A stretch of DNA of 64,000 nucleotides, taken from NCBI RefSeq assembly GCF_001866075.3, contig NZ_CP063356.1, positions 4,950,164 through 5,014,163 on the forward strand. The letters run 5' to 3'. Below the pieces are notes generated by a model. The model worked only from the letters and a program-made list of their open reading frames with translations, had not been told where the DNA came from and searched no databases. The stretch is from Anaerobacillus isosaccharinicus (GTDB lineage Bacteria > Bacillota > Bacilli > Bacillales > Anaerobacillaceae). Below, piece after piece: positions 44,224 to 53,315 of the stretch (within the stretch, counting starts at the first letter, position 1; the number at the start of each line of letters is the position of its first letter). A program made the position numbers and the translations under genes.

Positions 44224-45183
44224 TTATCGTGTAGACGTAACTAATCTGTCTAGTTCATAAGCTCCATATACATGAACCTCAATTTTTCCTGTTTGAAGAT
44301 TGGTTTCTGTGCTAATCAGAAGCGGATAATCGTAAAGATTTCGAAACTTAAAGTCTGGTCCTCCCCATGACACTGTTGCATCTCGATCTCTTGGGACATA
44401 CCCAATATCTCTTGAATGACTATAGCGTTCAATAATTTCTAATCCAGCTTTATCAATAGCATTATATAATGTTGATGATGTTTGGCAGATGCCACCACCA
44501 ATACCCATTACAAACTCTTGATTAACGATTTCTTTAGCCTCTTGGTAGCCTCGTTCTTTCGTTCTTTGACCAACGACTTTATTAAATGAAAAAATTTCAT
44601 TTGGTCCAATTACGTAATGATCAATAGCTTGTGAAGATAGCCTTATATTTTCTGATCTACCAATAACACTAGGATTGAAATAGGTAGTATACGTACTTAA
44701 CCGAGTATTTTTGATTATTTGTAAATCTTCAATCGTCACTTGTGGCTCTTCCTCATATATAGGTAGCACTAATTTTTTATTAAAATAAGATAAACTCAAC
44801 ATCCGTGTTATAAGTTTTTCCTCAGATAAAATCACCCTGTTCTTCCCCTCTCTTATTTCACCCTCCCTTGTAATCGTAGGATTTACGAGAGGTTGATCAA
44901 TTCCCGACGCTAATTGTCTAGCTAATTGAGCTACTTTATTTTGACCTAGCCCTTTACCTTGTTGGAAACCTAATTCATCCAAATGTACATGTAGAAGCAC
45001 ATTATTGGTACGTCCATCAATGAGTGTCCAAATTAATTCAACTTTATTCTTTTCTTTTACTTGATGTTCTCTTATTAAATAAGCATTTCTACTTTCTTGC
45101 AACCTTTCTTCACCATTGTTATGCCCCCAAAAACACCCACTCAATAAAAAAATTGAAGATACTATTGTGATGATTTTTTTCAT
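44224..45183 (-). CDS. VanW-like lipoprotein
   Basis: A 319-residue lipoprotein. After MKKIITIVSSIFLLSGC (lipobox LSGC, Cys 17) comes a VanW domain (about 150-310): NEIFSFNKVVGQRTKERGYQ, MGIGGGICQTSSTLYNA and FKFRNLYDYPLLI. VanW proteins are spread in Gram-positives; the function is not well defined. The start ATG at 45183 follows GGGGGTGTGGCATC and gives a proper lipoprotein signal; the longer frame is not needed. Confidence 0.85.
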   Translation of the reverse strand: MKKIITIVSSIFLLSGCFWGHNNGEERLQESRNAYLIREHQVKEKNKVELIWTLIDGRTNNVLLHVHLDELGFQQGKGLGQNKVAQLARQLASGIDQPLVNPTITREGEIREGKNRVILSEEKLITRMLSLSYFNKKLVLPIYEEEPQVTIEDLQIIKNTRLSTYTTYFNPSVIGRSENIRLSSQAIDHYVIGPNEIFSFNKVVGQRTKERGYQEAKEIVNQEFVMGIGGGICQTSSTLYNAIDKAGLEIIERYSHSRDIGYVPRDRDATVSWGGPDFKFRNLYDYPLLISTETNLQTGKIEVHVYGAYELDRLVTSTR

Positions 45184-45312
45184 GATGCCACACCCCCAAT
45201 TACATACGAAATAATATATGGATTGGGACAGAAACAAATGATTACTTAAATGTAAAATTTTTGAAATAATTATTTTCTTTATTTAAGTATGTAGTGAACA
45301 TCTTTTCAAACA

Positions 45313-45348
45313 AAAAAAAGACCTAAAATCCTATAGACTTTTAGGCCT
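45313..45348 (-). terminator. Terminator of the cobalamin operon
   Basis: AGGCCTAAAA ... TTTTAGGTCT stem (one wobble) with TTTTTTTT on the minus strand, just past the last gene (45358). Confidence 0.92.
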
Positions 45349-45357
45349 GTTCCAATA

Positions 45358-45942
45358 CTATTTTTCTTCTTCTTTTCCTTTCTTATCGCGGAAAACTAAT
45401 GCACTTCGTTCATACTCTACATCTTTGACACCATAGCGGTGGTTAATGACTCTTGCAATTGCAAAAAAATAATCAGAAAGACGATTTAAATATTTTAGAA
45501 CAATTGGATTTGTTTCATCAATTTTTTGGAGTTGTACTACTAAGCGTTCAGCTCTTCTGGTGACTGTCCGACAAACATGAACTATTGCAGCTGCTTCAGA
45601 GCCTCCTGGCAAAATAAATTTTTCTAGTTCAGGTGCTTCAACAATATAAGCATCTATACGCTCTTCTAAAAATGTAACCATTTCTTCTGTAGCTTTATAA
45701 GGATATTTAGTAGAAATTAGTGCTAAATCTCCACCACAATCAAAGAGCTCATGCTGAATTTTCTCTAACTCACCAAGTATGTCTATAAAAAGTGGTTGAT
45801 CAAGTTTCGTTACCGCAAGTCCGACAAAACTGTTTAATTCATCAGTCGTACCATATGCTTCTACACGGATATGATCTTTGTCTAATCTCCCCCCAATAAC
45901 ACTTGTTTTTCCTTCATCACCTGTTCTTGTATATAATTTCAT
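45358..45942 (-). CDS. pduO: PduO-type ATP:cob(I)alamin adenosyltransferase
   Basis: Adenosylates cob(I)alamin. The 194-residue protein has KLYTRTGDEGKTS (ATP loop), EAYGTTDELNSFVG and the C-terminal RRAERLVV...YLNRLSDYFFAIAR motif of the PduO/EutT-type (MMAB) family, as in YvqK. It is the last gene of the 11-gene corrinoid operon, making adenosylcobalamin or adenosylcobinamide for upstream steps. SD GGGAGG. Confidence 0.94.
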   Translation of the reverse strand: MKLYTRTGDEGKTSVIGGRLDKDHIRVEAYGTTDELNSFVGLAVTKLDQPLFIDILGELEKIQHELFDCGGDLALISTKYPYKATEEMVTFLEERIDAYIVEAPELEKFILPGGSEAAAIVHVCRTVTRRAERLVVQLQKIDETNPIVLKYLNRLSDYFFAIARVINHRYGVKDVEYERSALVFRDKKGKEEEK

Positions 45943-45957
45943 TTTCTCATCGCCTCC

Positions 45958-46398
45958 CTATTCTTTTAACACTTGCTGTAGACCATACCAAATCAATGAA
46001 ACTTTTGCTGAATGAAATGTTAACTCTTGAAAACAACGCCCTACTTCATCACGAATCAATCGTTGCTGCTTTTCAATTGGTACTACGCCCTTGCCAATAT
46101 CCGTACCAATGATAATTACGTTTCGATTACTCCCTTGTTCTTCCCAAACTAATAAATTTTGGAGCCAGTTTTGAAACGAAGGAAGAACAAGCTTATTATC
46201 TTTAATAAGTTCAATAATCACTTGCTCAACCCCTTCAATTACAAGGTAATTCGTTGTTATATTTGTTAAATTTAGTTCAAGAACGTTTCTACTTTGCTGA
46301 TAGCCGTTTAACCATTGGCAGTTTCTATCGTTTAATTGTAAATTTTTTATGACCCAATTCTTTTTACCGTGAAAGGCTCCACCAGTGATGAAATGCAT
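45958..46398 (-). CDS. Degenerate CobU-like protein
   Basis: A 146-residue protein that looks like a shortened CobU. The N terminus ITGGAFHGKKNWV resembles the CobU P-loop but has K-K in place of K-S/T, and the second half (IGTDIGKGVVPIEKQQRLIRDEVGRC) matches the CobU C-terminal block. The HxxxR guanylylation site present in the canonical CobU of this operon (RIEKHQEDR) is not found. Start ATG at 46398 with AAGGAG; an upstream frame start is rejected. It overlaps cobC by 52 bp. Its task may be structural or altered chemistry; unknown. Confidence 0.75.
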   Translation of the reverse strand: MHFITGGAFHGKKNWVIKNLQLNDRNCQWLNGYQQSRNVLELNLTNITTNYLVIEGVEQVIIELIKDNKLVLPSFQNWLQNLLVWEEQGSNRNVIIIGTDIGKGVVPIEKQQRLIRDEVGRCFQELTFHSAKVSLIWYGLQQVLKE

Positions 46399-46979
46399 CC
46401 ATTTTCTCCTTTCAACAGATGGCGTTGCCATGTTAAGCGATAACCGCTAAAATGCTTCACTTCCCAATCCCACCATTCTTTTTTTGTTGGTGATAAAGCC
46501 GTTAGTAATAGTCGAATTGGCCCGCCATGGCTTATTAGAAGAAGGTTGCGATACCTTTGTTCGAGACAAGCTGTGACGATTTCATACCAACATTCCATTA
46601 CTCGAGACTCAAATTGATGAAACGCCTCTCCCTCTGGGGGCACCATGTGAAACGGATCGTCTATCCATTTTTGGTAATGTCGTTGACTTTTTAGATCTTC
46701 ATATGTTTTTCCTTCCCATAAGCCAAAATTTATTTCTCTTAAGCGGTAATCTTCTTTTGGTTTTTGCAAAGGAGCAAACATCTTTGCGGTTTGTGTGCAG
46801 CGTTTTAAGTCGCTTGAATAGATTGCGTCAAAGGTAACGTCCAGATTACGATTAAGGCCTACTTGAGCAACATCCTCATCAAGGCTGACATCTGTCCAAC
46901 CAATATATCGTTTCTCCTGATTTGCTTTTGTTACCCCATGACGAAGGAGAGTAACAGATACAACGTCATCCATAACCAA
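46347..46979 (-). CDS. cobC: Alpha-ribazole phosphatase / histidine phosphatase
   Basis: A 210-residue histidine-phosphatase-superfamily protein: LLRHGVTKANQEKRYIG (phospho-His), YSSDLKRCTQTA, LREINFGLWEGKT and LISHGGPIR (second His). In this operon it most likely removes phosphate from alpha-ribazole-5'-P or adenosylcobalamin-5'-P. Start TTG at 46979, seven bases after GGAGG; overlaps cobS by 49 bp. Confidence 0.88.
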   Translation of the reverse strand: MVMDDVVSVTLLRHGVTKANQEKRYIGWTDVSLDEDVAQVGLNRNLDVTFDAIYSSDLKRCTQTAKMFAPLQKPKEDYRLREINFGLWEGKTYEDLKSQRHYQKWIDDPFHMVPPEGEAFHQFESRVMECWYEIVTACLEQRYRNLLLISHGGPIRLLLTALSPTKKEWWDWEVKHFSGYRLTWQRHLLKGENGCISSLVEPFTVKRIGS

Positions 46980-47728
46980 AGTTCGCCTCCTTCCACACTA
47001 GCACCTAAAGTATCTCCGGTAATCCCTCCAAAAACGTGGTGATCTATTTTTGCTGATACATAATAGAAACTGACACTACTTAAGAATAAAACAGATACAT
47101 AAATGAGTAAGTGCTGAAAAAAGATGATTATCCCTAAAAAAAGTGTTAAAAGCATGATGAGATAACTTAAGCTATCTTTTTTCTTAATATATTTTTGCAT
47201 TGCGAAAGCCATTCCTTCTTGTCTCGCAAGCTTACCAAAATACAACTTCATTCCTAAACTCATTCTTGTAAAAAACGGGATTAACGCAACTATTATAAAT
47301 TGTTTTACACTAAGTAGAGTAATGACTTCATAGATCAATACAAGCTTCCAAGCTAGTAATAAAAAAACAGAAATAGCCGCAAATGCTCCTATCCTCGAAT
47401 CTTTCATAATTTCTATCTTTTCTGATCGACTTTTATAAGAGAAAAAGGCGTCACTTGCGTCCATCCAACCATCTAAATGGAGTCCACCCGAATAAACAAT
47501 CGTTATAGTAGCGATTAGCAACGTTAAAACTATAGGAGAAACCGCTGTCCATTCTGTCATGACAAACAATAGAGAGAAAATCAGTATGCCTAAAAACCCG
47601 CCAACAATTGGATAGCTCATCACAGATATTCGCACTTGTTCCTTTTCATATGGAACCTGTTTTTTGAGTGGGATCGTCGTTAATAATTGAAATGAAAAAA
47701 TAGTGCCTTCAATGACTGTTTTCAACAT
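46931..47728 (-). CDS. cobS: Adenosylcobinamide-GDP ribazoletransferase
   Basis: Joins the GDP-cobinamide to alpha-ribazole, the last assembly step. A 265-residue polytopic membrane protein: FSFQLLTTIPLKK, GGLHLDGWMDASDAFFS (metal/lipid motif), DSRIGAFA and GITGDTLGASVE are all CobS features. ATG at 47728 follows GGGGAG and overlaps the cobQ stop. Confidence 0.94.
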   Translation of the reverse strand: MLKTVIEGTIFSFQLLTTIPLKKQVPYEKEQVRISVMSYPIVGGFLGILIFSLLFVMTEWTAVSPIVLTLLIATITIVYSGGLHLDGWMDASDAFFSYKSRSEKIEIMKDSRIGAFAAISVFLLLAWKLVLIYEVITLLSVKQFIIVALIPFFTRMSLGMKLYFGKLARQEGMAFAMQKYIKKKDSLSYLIMLLTLFLGIIIFFQHLLIYVSVLFLSSVSFYYVSAKIDHHVFGGITGDTLGASVEGGELWLWMTLYLLLSFVMG

Positions 47729-49251
47729 TTTGTTTTTTCTCCCCACTGTTGAACGATTTCAATCATTTTAGGGATATCTAAATACCGCTCAACAAATTCT
47801 CCTAACTGTTCATATGCTAGATGTTTTTTTCGTTCGTAAATTAATGCGTTCTCAAGTTCTATTTTCTCTAATTTTTTGTCTGCTCTAATTTGATTTAACC
47901 AATAGTTGCGCCACCGATCATTATGAAAAAGGTGATGAAAATACGTTCCAATTACCTTCCCGTTTGAATGGTAGACACCTTCTTCTACAAAATCATTTGT
48001 TTTGATAAAAGCTGAATAGGACGAATTATTATATGAAAGCATCTTTGTTTGACCAAGGTGGATTTCATAACCATCAACATCAATTTCGGTATCGGCAATC
48101 GTAATTTTTCCTTTGCTGTGCTTTACAAGTTTTTTTTCTTCAAATTGTGTAGAAATTGGAAGAAGCCCTAATCCATCTACTTGAAAACCTACAACACTTG
48201 TATCTGTTCCAGCTTTATCTATAATTTCTTTGCCTAATATTTGATAGCCGCCACATATTCCAATTATTCGCCCCCCGTCGTTTACATAACGAATAATAGC
48301 CTCAGCGACTTTGTTTTCTCTTAGATATTTCAAGTCATTAATGGTGCTCTTTGTTCCCGGAATGATGACAGCATCAGGAACACCTAAGTCTTCACCACGT
48401 TCGACAAATCGTAGGGAGACATCTTTCTCAAAGCGAAACGGTTCTAAATCGGTAAAATTTGATACAAAAGGTAGTTTAATCACTGCTATATCTAGGCCAC
48501 GTTTTTCTTTCGTTACATAGTGAGGAATAGCTAAACTATCTTCTGATTCAATGGCTAAATCACGCATATACGGAACGACACCTAAAACTGGTTTTCCCGT
48601 ATAGGACTCAATCCACTCGACACCACTATCAAACAGTGAAAGGTCCCCTCTGAATTTGTTAATAATAATACCCTTGACTCTTTTCCTTTCTTCTTCTGAT
48701 AAAAGCTGCAGCGTTCCAACAACGCTTGCAAACACTCCACCTCGATCAATGTCGGCAACGAGAATGACTGGGATATCTAGTATTTCAGCAACTTTCATAT
48801 TCACAATTTCACGATCATTTAAATTAATTTCAACAGGACTTCCAGCGCCTTCGACAACTAAGTAGTCAAACTGTTCGGATAATTTTTCTTTTGATTGTTT
48901 TATTGCTTCCAACCCTAATTCATAAAATTGCTGCCGATAATCTTTACCCGAAAGAGTACGCCATGGTTTTCCAAAGTAAATAACCTCAGAAGTACAATCA
49001 TTACTTGGCTTTAATAAAATTGGATTCATATACACCGACGCTTCAACATTTGCAGCTTCAGCCTGAATTCCTTGTGCTCTACCAATTTCCTCTCCTTTGT
49101 TTGTTACGTAGGAGTTATTCGACATATTTTGAGATTTAAAAGGAGCAACTTTAAGCCCTTGCTCTTTAAAAAGTCGACATAGAGCTGTACAAAGAACACT
49201 CTTTCCAACATCAGAGCTTGTACCTTGAAGCATAATTCCTTTCATTTTCAT
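47722..49251 (-). CDS. cobQ: Cobyric acid synthase
   Basis: Glutamine-dependent amidation of adenosylcobyrinate diamide. N-terminal ATP domain MLQGTSSDVGKSVLC and C-terminal class-I-like amidotransferase domain with IGICGGYQILGKEI (Cys) and GTYFHHLFHND (His). The 509-residue length is normal. GTG-ATG at the start; I chose the ATG at 49251. In a salvage operon it acts on cobyrate produced by CbiZ from scavenged corrinoids. Confidence 0.94.
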   Translation of the reverse strand: MKMKGIMLQGTSSDVGKSVLCTALCRLFKEQGLKVAPFKSQNMSNNSYVTNKGEEIGRAQGIQAEAANVEASVYMNPILLKPSNDCTSEVIYFGKPWRTLSGKDYRQQFYELGLEAIKQSKEKLSEQFDYLVVEGAGSPVEINLNDREIVNMKVAEILDIPVILVADIDRGGVFASVVGTLQLLSEEERKRVKGIIINKFRGDLSLFDSGVEWIESYTGKPVLGVVPYMRDLAIESEDSLAIPHYVTKEKRGLDIAVIKLPFVSNFTDLEPFRFEKDVSLRFVERGEDLGVPDAVIIPGTKSTINDLKYLRENKVAEAIIRYVNDGGRIIGICGGYQILGKEIIDKAGTDTSVVGFQVDGLGLLPISTQFEEKKLVKHSKGKITIADTEIDVDGYEIHLGQTKMLSYNNSSYSAFIKTNDFVEEGVYHSNGKVIGTYFHHLFHNDRWRNYWLNQIRADKKLEKIELENALIYERKKHLAYEQLGEFVERYLDIPKMIEIVQQWGEKTKC

Positions 49252-49807
49252 CACGCCCTTTCAACCTAAGAGGGATTCCAGCTTCCACTAAATAAACAGC
49301 ATTTGCGATTTCAACAATTTTTTGATGTAATAAGCCGATTAATTTCATATATGATAAAGTTGCTGCGTCGTAGGAAGTTCCCCCATTTAACAATTCATTT
49401 GAGACTAAAAGTATAGTCACGTTGTTTTTTTTTACCTCGGTTAAAAATGAACTAATTCGCTTAAAAATTTTCTGCCGGTACTCTGGGTCATTCCACATAT
49501 CAATTTCAAAAAACAATTCGTTTGCCACAAGCGTTGTTAGGCAATCAACTAATACAACGTGATGTTCTCTAAAATTAGGTAGGATGTGTTCTAGTTGGGT
49601 TGATTGCTCCCAGGTTTCCCATTCTAAGCCACTTCGTCCCCGGTCCTCTTGGTGCTTTTCAATTCTCATTTTCATTTCTGAATCATATATTTTACTAGTA
49701 GCGACATAAATGAGCTTGTTTCGATCAGATGTTAAGAACGAGCTCGCCAGTCTCTCGGCAAATGCACTTTTACCACTTCTAACTCCTCCTGTAATAAAAA
49801 CTAGCAT
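49211..49807 (-). CDS. cobU: Adenosylcobinamide kinase / guanylyltransferase
   Basis: The canonical CobU of this operon (198 residues): LVFITGGVRSGKSAFAERLA (P-loop), RIEKHQEDRG (His expected to be guanylylated) and VDCLTTLVANELFF. Phosphorylates adenosylcobinamide and attaches GMP. ATG at 49807 after AAGGTGG. It overlaps cobQ by 41 bp. A second, degenerate relative is at 45958. Confidence 0.94.
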   Translation of the reverse strand: MLVFITGGVRSGKSAFAERLASSFLTSDRNKLIYVATSKIYDSEMKMRIEKHQEDRGRSGLEWETWEQSTQLEHILPNFREHHVVLVDCLTTLVANELFFEIDMWNDPEYRQKIFKRISSFLTEVKKNNVTILLVSNELLNGGTSYDAATLSYMKLIGLLHQKIVEIANAVYLVEAGIPLRLKGRDENERNYASRYKL

Positions 49808-50877
49808 CGCTCTTTCCACCTTTTTAAAGCGTTTAATAAACGATTATTTTCCCCAACAGATTTTATCGCTAGCCGAATATAGCGACCATCTAAAGATGAA
49901 AAATTATATGTATGACGCGGAATAATGCCGCTTTCAATTAAAAACTTTATAAGGGGTAAACAATCTTCGTTCTTATCTCTTTCTTTTAGTAAGTAGAAGT
50001 TTACTTTAGAGTTCGAGATTTCATATCCAAGTTGTCTTAATTGCGGAAAAACTCGTCCGCGTTCTGACTTCATAAATTCTTGAACTTCCCTTACATAACA
50101 ACTATCTTTTAAACATTCGTAACCTATTTGTTGAGCAAGACCGTTTACACTCCATGGATTTTGTAATCGACTAATTTTCCTAACTAAAGTAGGATTGGCT
50201 GCCATAAATCCTAAACGAAGACCCGCTATGCCATACATTTTTGTTAATGAGCGTAACACAATTAAATTTGAGTGCTTCTGTACTAAGTTTATGAGAGTAT
50301 TTCCTTCTTCTTGAAAATCAAAAAAAGCTTCGTCAATTACTACGGTAACGCCTAATAAAGCTAATCTTTCAATTAAGTTCTGTAATTTCTCTAACGAATA
50401 GGCTATTCCTGTAGGATTATTTGGGTTACAAATAAATAATAATTGTTTGCTCTTACATCGATGATAGATATCTTCCACATCTAACCGCCAAGGCTTGTTT
50501 ATGACAAGTCCCTCTACCTCACAATTAAAGGCCTTGCAAGCATCACGATATTCAGAAAAAGTTGGTTCAACGATCGCCACTTCTTTCCCTTGAAAATACA
50601 TTGCAATTAAAAAAATCAATTGCGCAGCACCGTTTCCTACGAGTAGTTCATTAGCAGTGAGCCCTTCCTTTTTGGCAATTAAAATCTTTAACTGTTCTGA
50701 CGTAGGGTCGGGGTACTTCGTGATCGTCTCTAGATAATCTCTCCAATTAGCTTCAATGTTTTTTTGCAGTGGAAAAGGGGTAGTATTAACACTAAAATCA
50801 ATGGCTTCCTCTTGTAGTTGTAGTTTTAATACCTTCGTTAAATGTCCAGGATTAGCACCGTGATTAGGAAATTGCAT
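49801..50877 (-). CDS. cobD: L-threonine-O-3-phosphate decarboxylase (CobD-type aminotransferase)
   Basis: PLP enzyme making (R)-1-amino-2-propanol phosphate, the linker of cobinamide. The 358-residue protein has FICNPNNPTG, the PLP lysine in VLRSLTKMYGIAGLRLG and an overall HisC-like fold; MQFPNHGANPGHL and YPDPTSEQLK are CobD features. Start ATG at 50877 with TTGGAGG upstream. HisC-type activity cannot be excluded by motif alone, but operon position supports CobD. Confidence 0.9.
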   Translation of the reverse strand: MQFPNHGANPGHLTKVLKLQLQEEAIDFSVNTTPFPLQKNIEANWRDYLETITKYPDPTSEQLKILIAKKEGLTANELLVGNGAAQLIFLIAMYFQGKEVAIVEPTFSEYRDACKAFNCEVEGLVINKPWRLDVEDIYHRCKSKQLLFICNPNNPTGIAYSLEKLQNLIERLALLGVTVVIDEAFFDFQEEGNTLINLVQKHSNLIVLRSLTKMYGIAGLRLGFMAANPTLVRKISRLQNPWSVNGLAQQIGYECLKDSCYVREVQEFMKSERGRVFPQLRQLGYEISNSKVNFYLLKERDKNEDCLPLIKFLIESGIIPRHTYNFSSLDGRYIRLAIKSVGENNRLLNALKRWKERC

Positions 50878-51829
50878 AAATAAGACCTCCAATCAACCAT
50901 AAAAAAATAACAAAGCCAATACAAGTCCGCATCATGATTCGATTACAAACGATTATATGTTCACTATGTAGCGAAGTTAGTGGATCTCCCATCTTTGCTC
51001 TTAGAGACTCGATGCCTTTATACGTATTTCTACCACCAAGTTGTACGGCCAAAAGACCTGCCATCGCCGCTTCAAGCCAACCGCTATTTGGACTTGGATG
51101 TTTTCTTGCATCACGCAATAAAATGTTAAAGCAATTATGCTTGTTACTTTCTAGTGGCTTATTAAAAATTAGCATGATTGACCCTGAAATACGACTAGGT
51201 AAATAATTTAATACATCATCAAATCTAGCTGAAGCAAAGCCAAACTCTGAGTAGCGTTCGTTCCTATAACCAACCATTGAGTCGCAAGTATTAACGGCTC
51301 TATAGAGGATGGCTAATACCCCGCCACCAAAAAATGCATAAAAAAGCGGAGCTGTTATCCCATCACTTGTATTTTCCGCTACAGTTTCCACTGCTCCACG
51401 AACAATTTCTCCCTCATTTAAATTCTCAGTATCTCTACCTACAATCATTGCTAGATTAGCTCTTGCTCTTACAAAATCTCCATCTTTAAGTGGTTGGTAA
51501 ACTTGAAGAGCAGCTTCCTTTAATCCTTTTGTAGCAATCGTTGTAGAGATAATAAAGGATTCAATGAACAAGCCAAAATACCAATTAAACTTATATGCTA
51601 AAAATAAGATCGACCAAACGATTAGCACTATAATTGTTAAATAGACGAGTAAAAATATGACACCTCTAAGCTTTCGCTTTGTCCCCTTATTCAAAAAGCG
51701 TTCAAATAAAGAGATTAATTTCCCCATACCCCTAACAGGGTGTGGTAACCACCTAGGATCACCGATTATTAAATCAATGATAAAGGCTAGCGTTAATGCT
51801 AATAAATGCGTTTCTATACTCATTAACAT
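50864..51829 (-). CDS. cbiB: Adenosylcobinamide-phosphate synthase
   Basis: Attaches the aminopropanol linker to cobyric acid. A 321-residue membrane protein with HPVRGMGKLISLFE, VETVAENTSDGITAPLFY and KHPSPNSGWLEAAMAG, all CbiB signatures. SD AAGGAG at 8 bases. It overlaps the upstream btuD/cbiZ gene by 7 bp and the downstream cobD by 14 bp. Confidence 0.94.
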   Translation of the reverse strand: MLMSIETHLLALTLAFIIDLIIGDPRWLPHPVRGMGKLISLFERFLNKGTKRKLRGVIFLLVYLTIIVLIVWSILFLAYKFNWYFGLFIESFIISTTIATKGLKEAALQVYQPLKDGDFVRARANLAMIVGRDTENLNEGEIVRGAVETVAENTSDGITAPLFYAFFGGGVLAILYRAVNTCDSMVGYRNERYSEFGFASARFDDVLNYLPSRISGSIMLIFNKPLESNKHNCFNILLRDARKHPSPNSGWLEAAMAGLLAVQLGGRNTYKGIESLRAKMGDPLTSLHSEHIIVCNRIMMRTCIGFVIFLWLIGGLIYAIS

Positions 51830-53295
51830 AACAGTCTCTCCTTATTACGGCGTATGGCTTCAATCGTTGCTTCATAAACTGCTAACCCAATCGTTTTTCC
51901 TAAAGAAGTTATCGTACCAGCATAAGGATAATCGTTCCCGGTTTGTGTTGCTGCAATCATAATACTGTCTGTTGAAGTCCCAGTAGCAATGGTTTGCGTG
52001 ATTGAATCTCGAACTTCTTCATCATGCATTGCTTTTACCTTAGCTTCGGTTGCAGTCATCATTGCTTGAACAAAAGCTGCTTCTTTTAGATTACCTTCAA
52101 TAAAAACCCATGTATTAATTGTACCAACTTTACTTTCTTGTTCATGATGATAGTAAGACCTCGAGGCATCAACTGCATTAGATAATCCAGCTGTAACCAT
52201 AACAAACACGGAAAAATCTTCTTCAGTCTTATGAACAAACGAGGCATCCTCGAGCTTAGCAGCTGTCATCATTCCAACTGTTTCGGTAGGGTCAATGTTT
52301 CTAGCAGTTAAATACGTCTTAAATTCTGCTTGGGGATCATCACAGTTATAATTTTTATCAACATGTCTATTTACAAAGGTCGACTCCCAGCTAAAACCTG
52401 CTCCGATTACCGCAGATGATAATGTTTTAAACTGGATTGGACTTTGAATAATGACGGTTTCGCTAGATTCGGTAATAGTTAAATTTCGAAGAATTTCTCG
52501 ATTAAGATTAGCTTCATTCCTAGGGAGTAGGCTAATTAATGGCTTTGGAACGACTGGATGCTCCTTTCTTGTCAATGAAGTCTGGTAAACCTGTTCTAGT
52601 TGTCCTTCCTCCATAACAATACTTGGCTTATTTAAATCTATTTGTCTCCCAGTATCTAATAGTAAAATTCGATCACAATAAAGACTTGCCATATTTAAAT
52701 CATGTAATATTGCAATAACTGTAAGCGATTTTTTTCTTGTCCATTCTCTTAAAGAATCTAATAAGCTAACTTGAAAGGATATATCTAGATGGTTAGTAGG
52801 TTCATCTAGAAGAAGAAGATTAGGTTCTTGAGCTAAGGCTCGAGCAAGCAAAACCCTTTGTTGCTCCCCACCACTTAAAGAGTGAAGATATTTTTCGCTA
52901 AACTGTAAAACCTGTGTTTGCTTCATCGCCTCATTGACAATCAACTCATCTTGTTTATCTTTCCCACGGAAAAAACCTTTTTGATAAGGGTATCTCCCCA
53001 AACAAACGATGTCCTTTACGCAATACGTAAAGGATGTTTCGGTATTCTGTGAAAGAACGGCAATTTCCCGGGCAAGTTCTTTTGATGAATAGGAACTGAG
53101 CGGTCGCTCATTAAGTAACACTTCACCGTTATTAGCGGGTAAGAGTCCACTAATTAATTTGAGTAATGTCGTTTTACCGCTGCCATTTGGCCCCAGGATA
53201 CCAAGTACCTCACCTTTTCCAACAGAAAAAGATATGTCCTTCACGATATCTACGCCGTCATAACCACCCGTGAGATGTTTGACATCTAGTAACAT
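51823..53295 (-). CDS. Fused corrinoid ABC ATPase and adenosylcobinamide amidohydrolase (BtuD-CbiZ)
   Basis: A 490-residue fusion. Residues about 1-250: ABC ATPase with GPNGSGKTTLLKLISG, LSGGEQQRVLLARAL and LLLLDEPTNHLD. Residues about 270-490: CbiZ-type domain with VMVTAGLSNAVDA and PYAGTITSLGKTIGLAVYEA. CbiZ cleaves scavenged adenosylcobinamide to cobyric acid so that a new linker and loop can be attached. The fusion couples import to remodelling. An ORF break between the two halves is not seen. Confidence 0.92.
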   Translation of the reverse strand: MLLDVKHLTGGYDGVDIVKDISFSVGKGEVLGILGPNGSGKTTLLKLISGLLPANNGEVLLNERPLSSYSSKELAREIAVLSQNTETSFTYCVKDIVCLGRYPYQKGFFRGKDKQDELIVNEAMKQTQVLQFSEKYLHSLSGGEQQRVLLARALAQEPNLLLLDEPTNHLDISFQVSLLDSLREWTRKKSLTVIAILHDLNMASLYCDRILLLDTGRQIDLNKPSIVMEEGQLEQVYQTSLTRKEHPVVPKPLISLLPRNEANLNREILRNLTITESSETVIIQSPIQFKTLSSAVIGAGFSWESTFVNRHVDKNYNCDDPQAEFKTYLTARNIDPTETVGMMTAAKLEDASFVHKTEEDFSVFVMVTAGLSNAVDASRSYYHHEQESKVGTINTWVFIEGNLKEAAFVQAMMTATEAKVKAMHDEEVRDSITQTIATGTSTDSIMIAATQTGNDYPYAGTITSLGKTIGLAVYEATIEAIRRNKERLLC

Positions 53296-53315
53296 GATGC
53301 GCCTCCTTCATTAGG

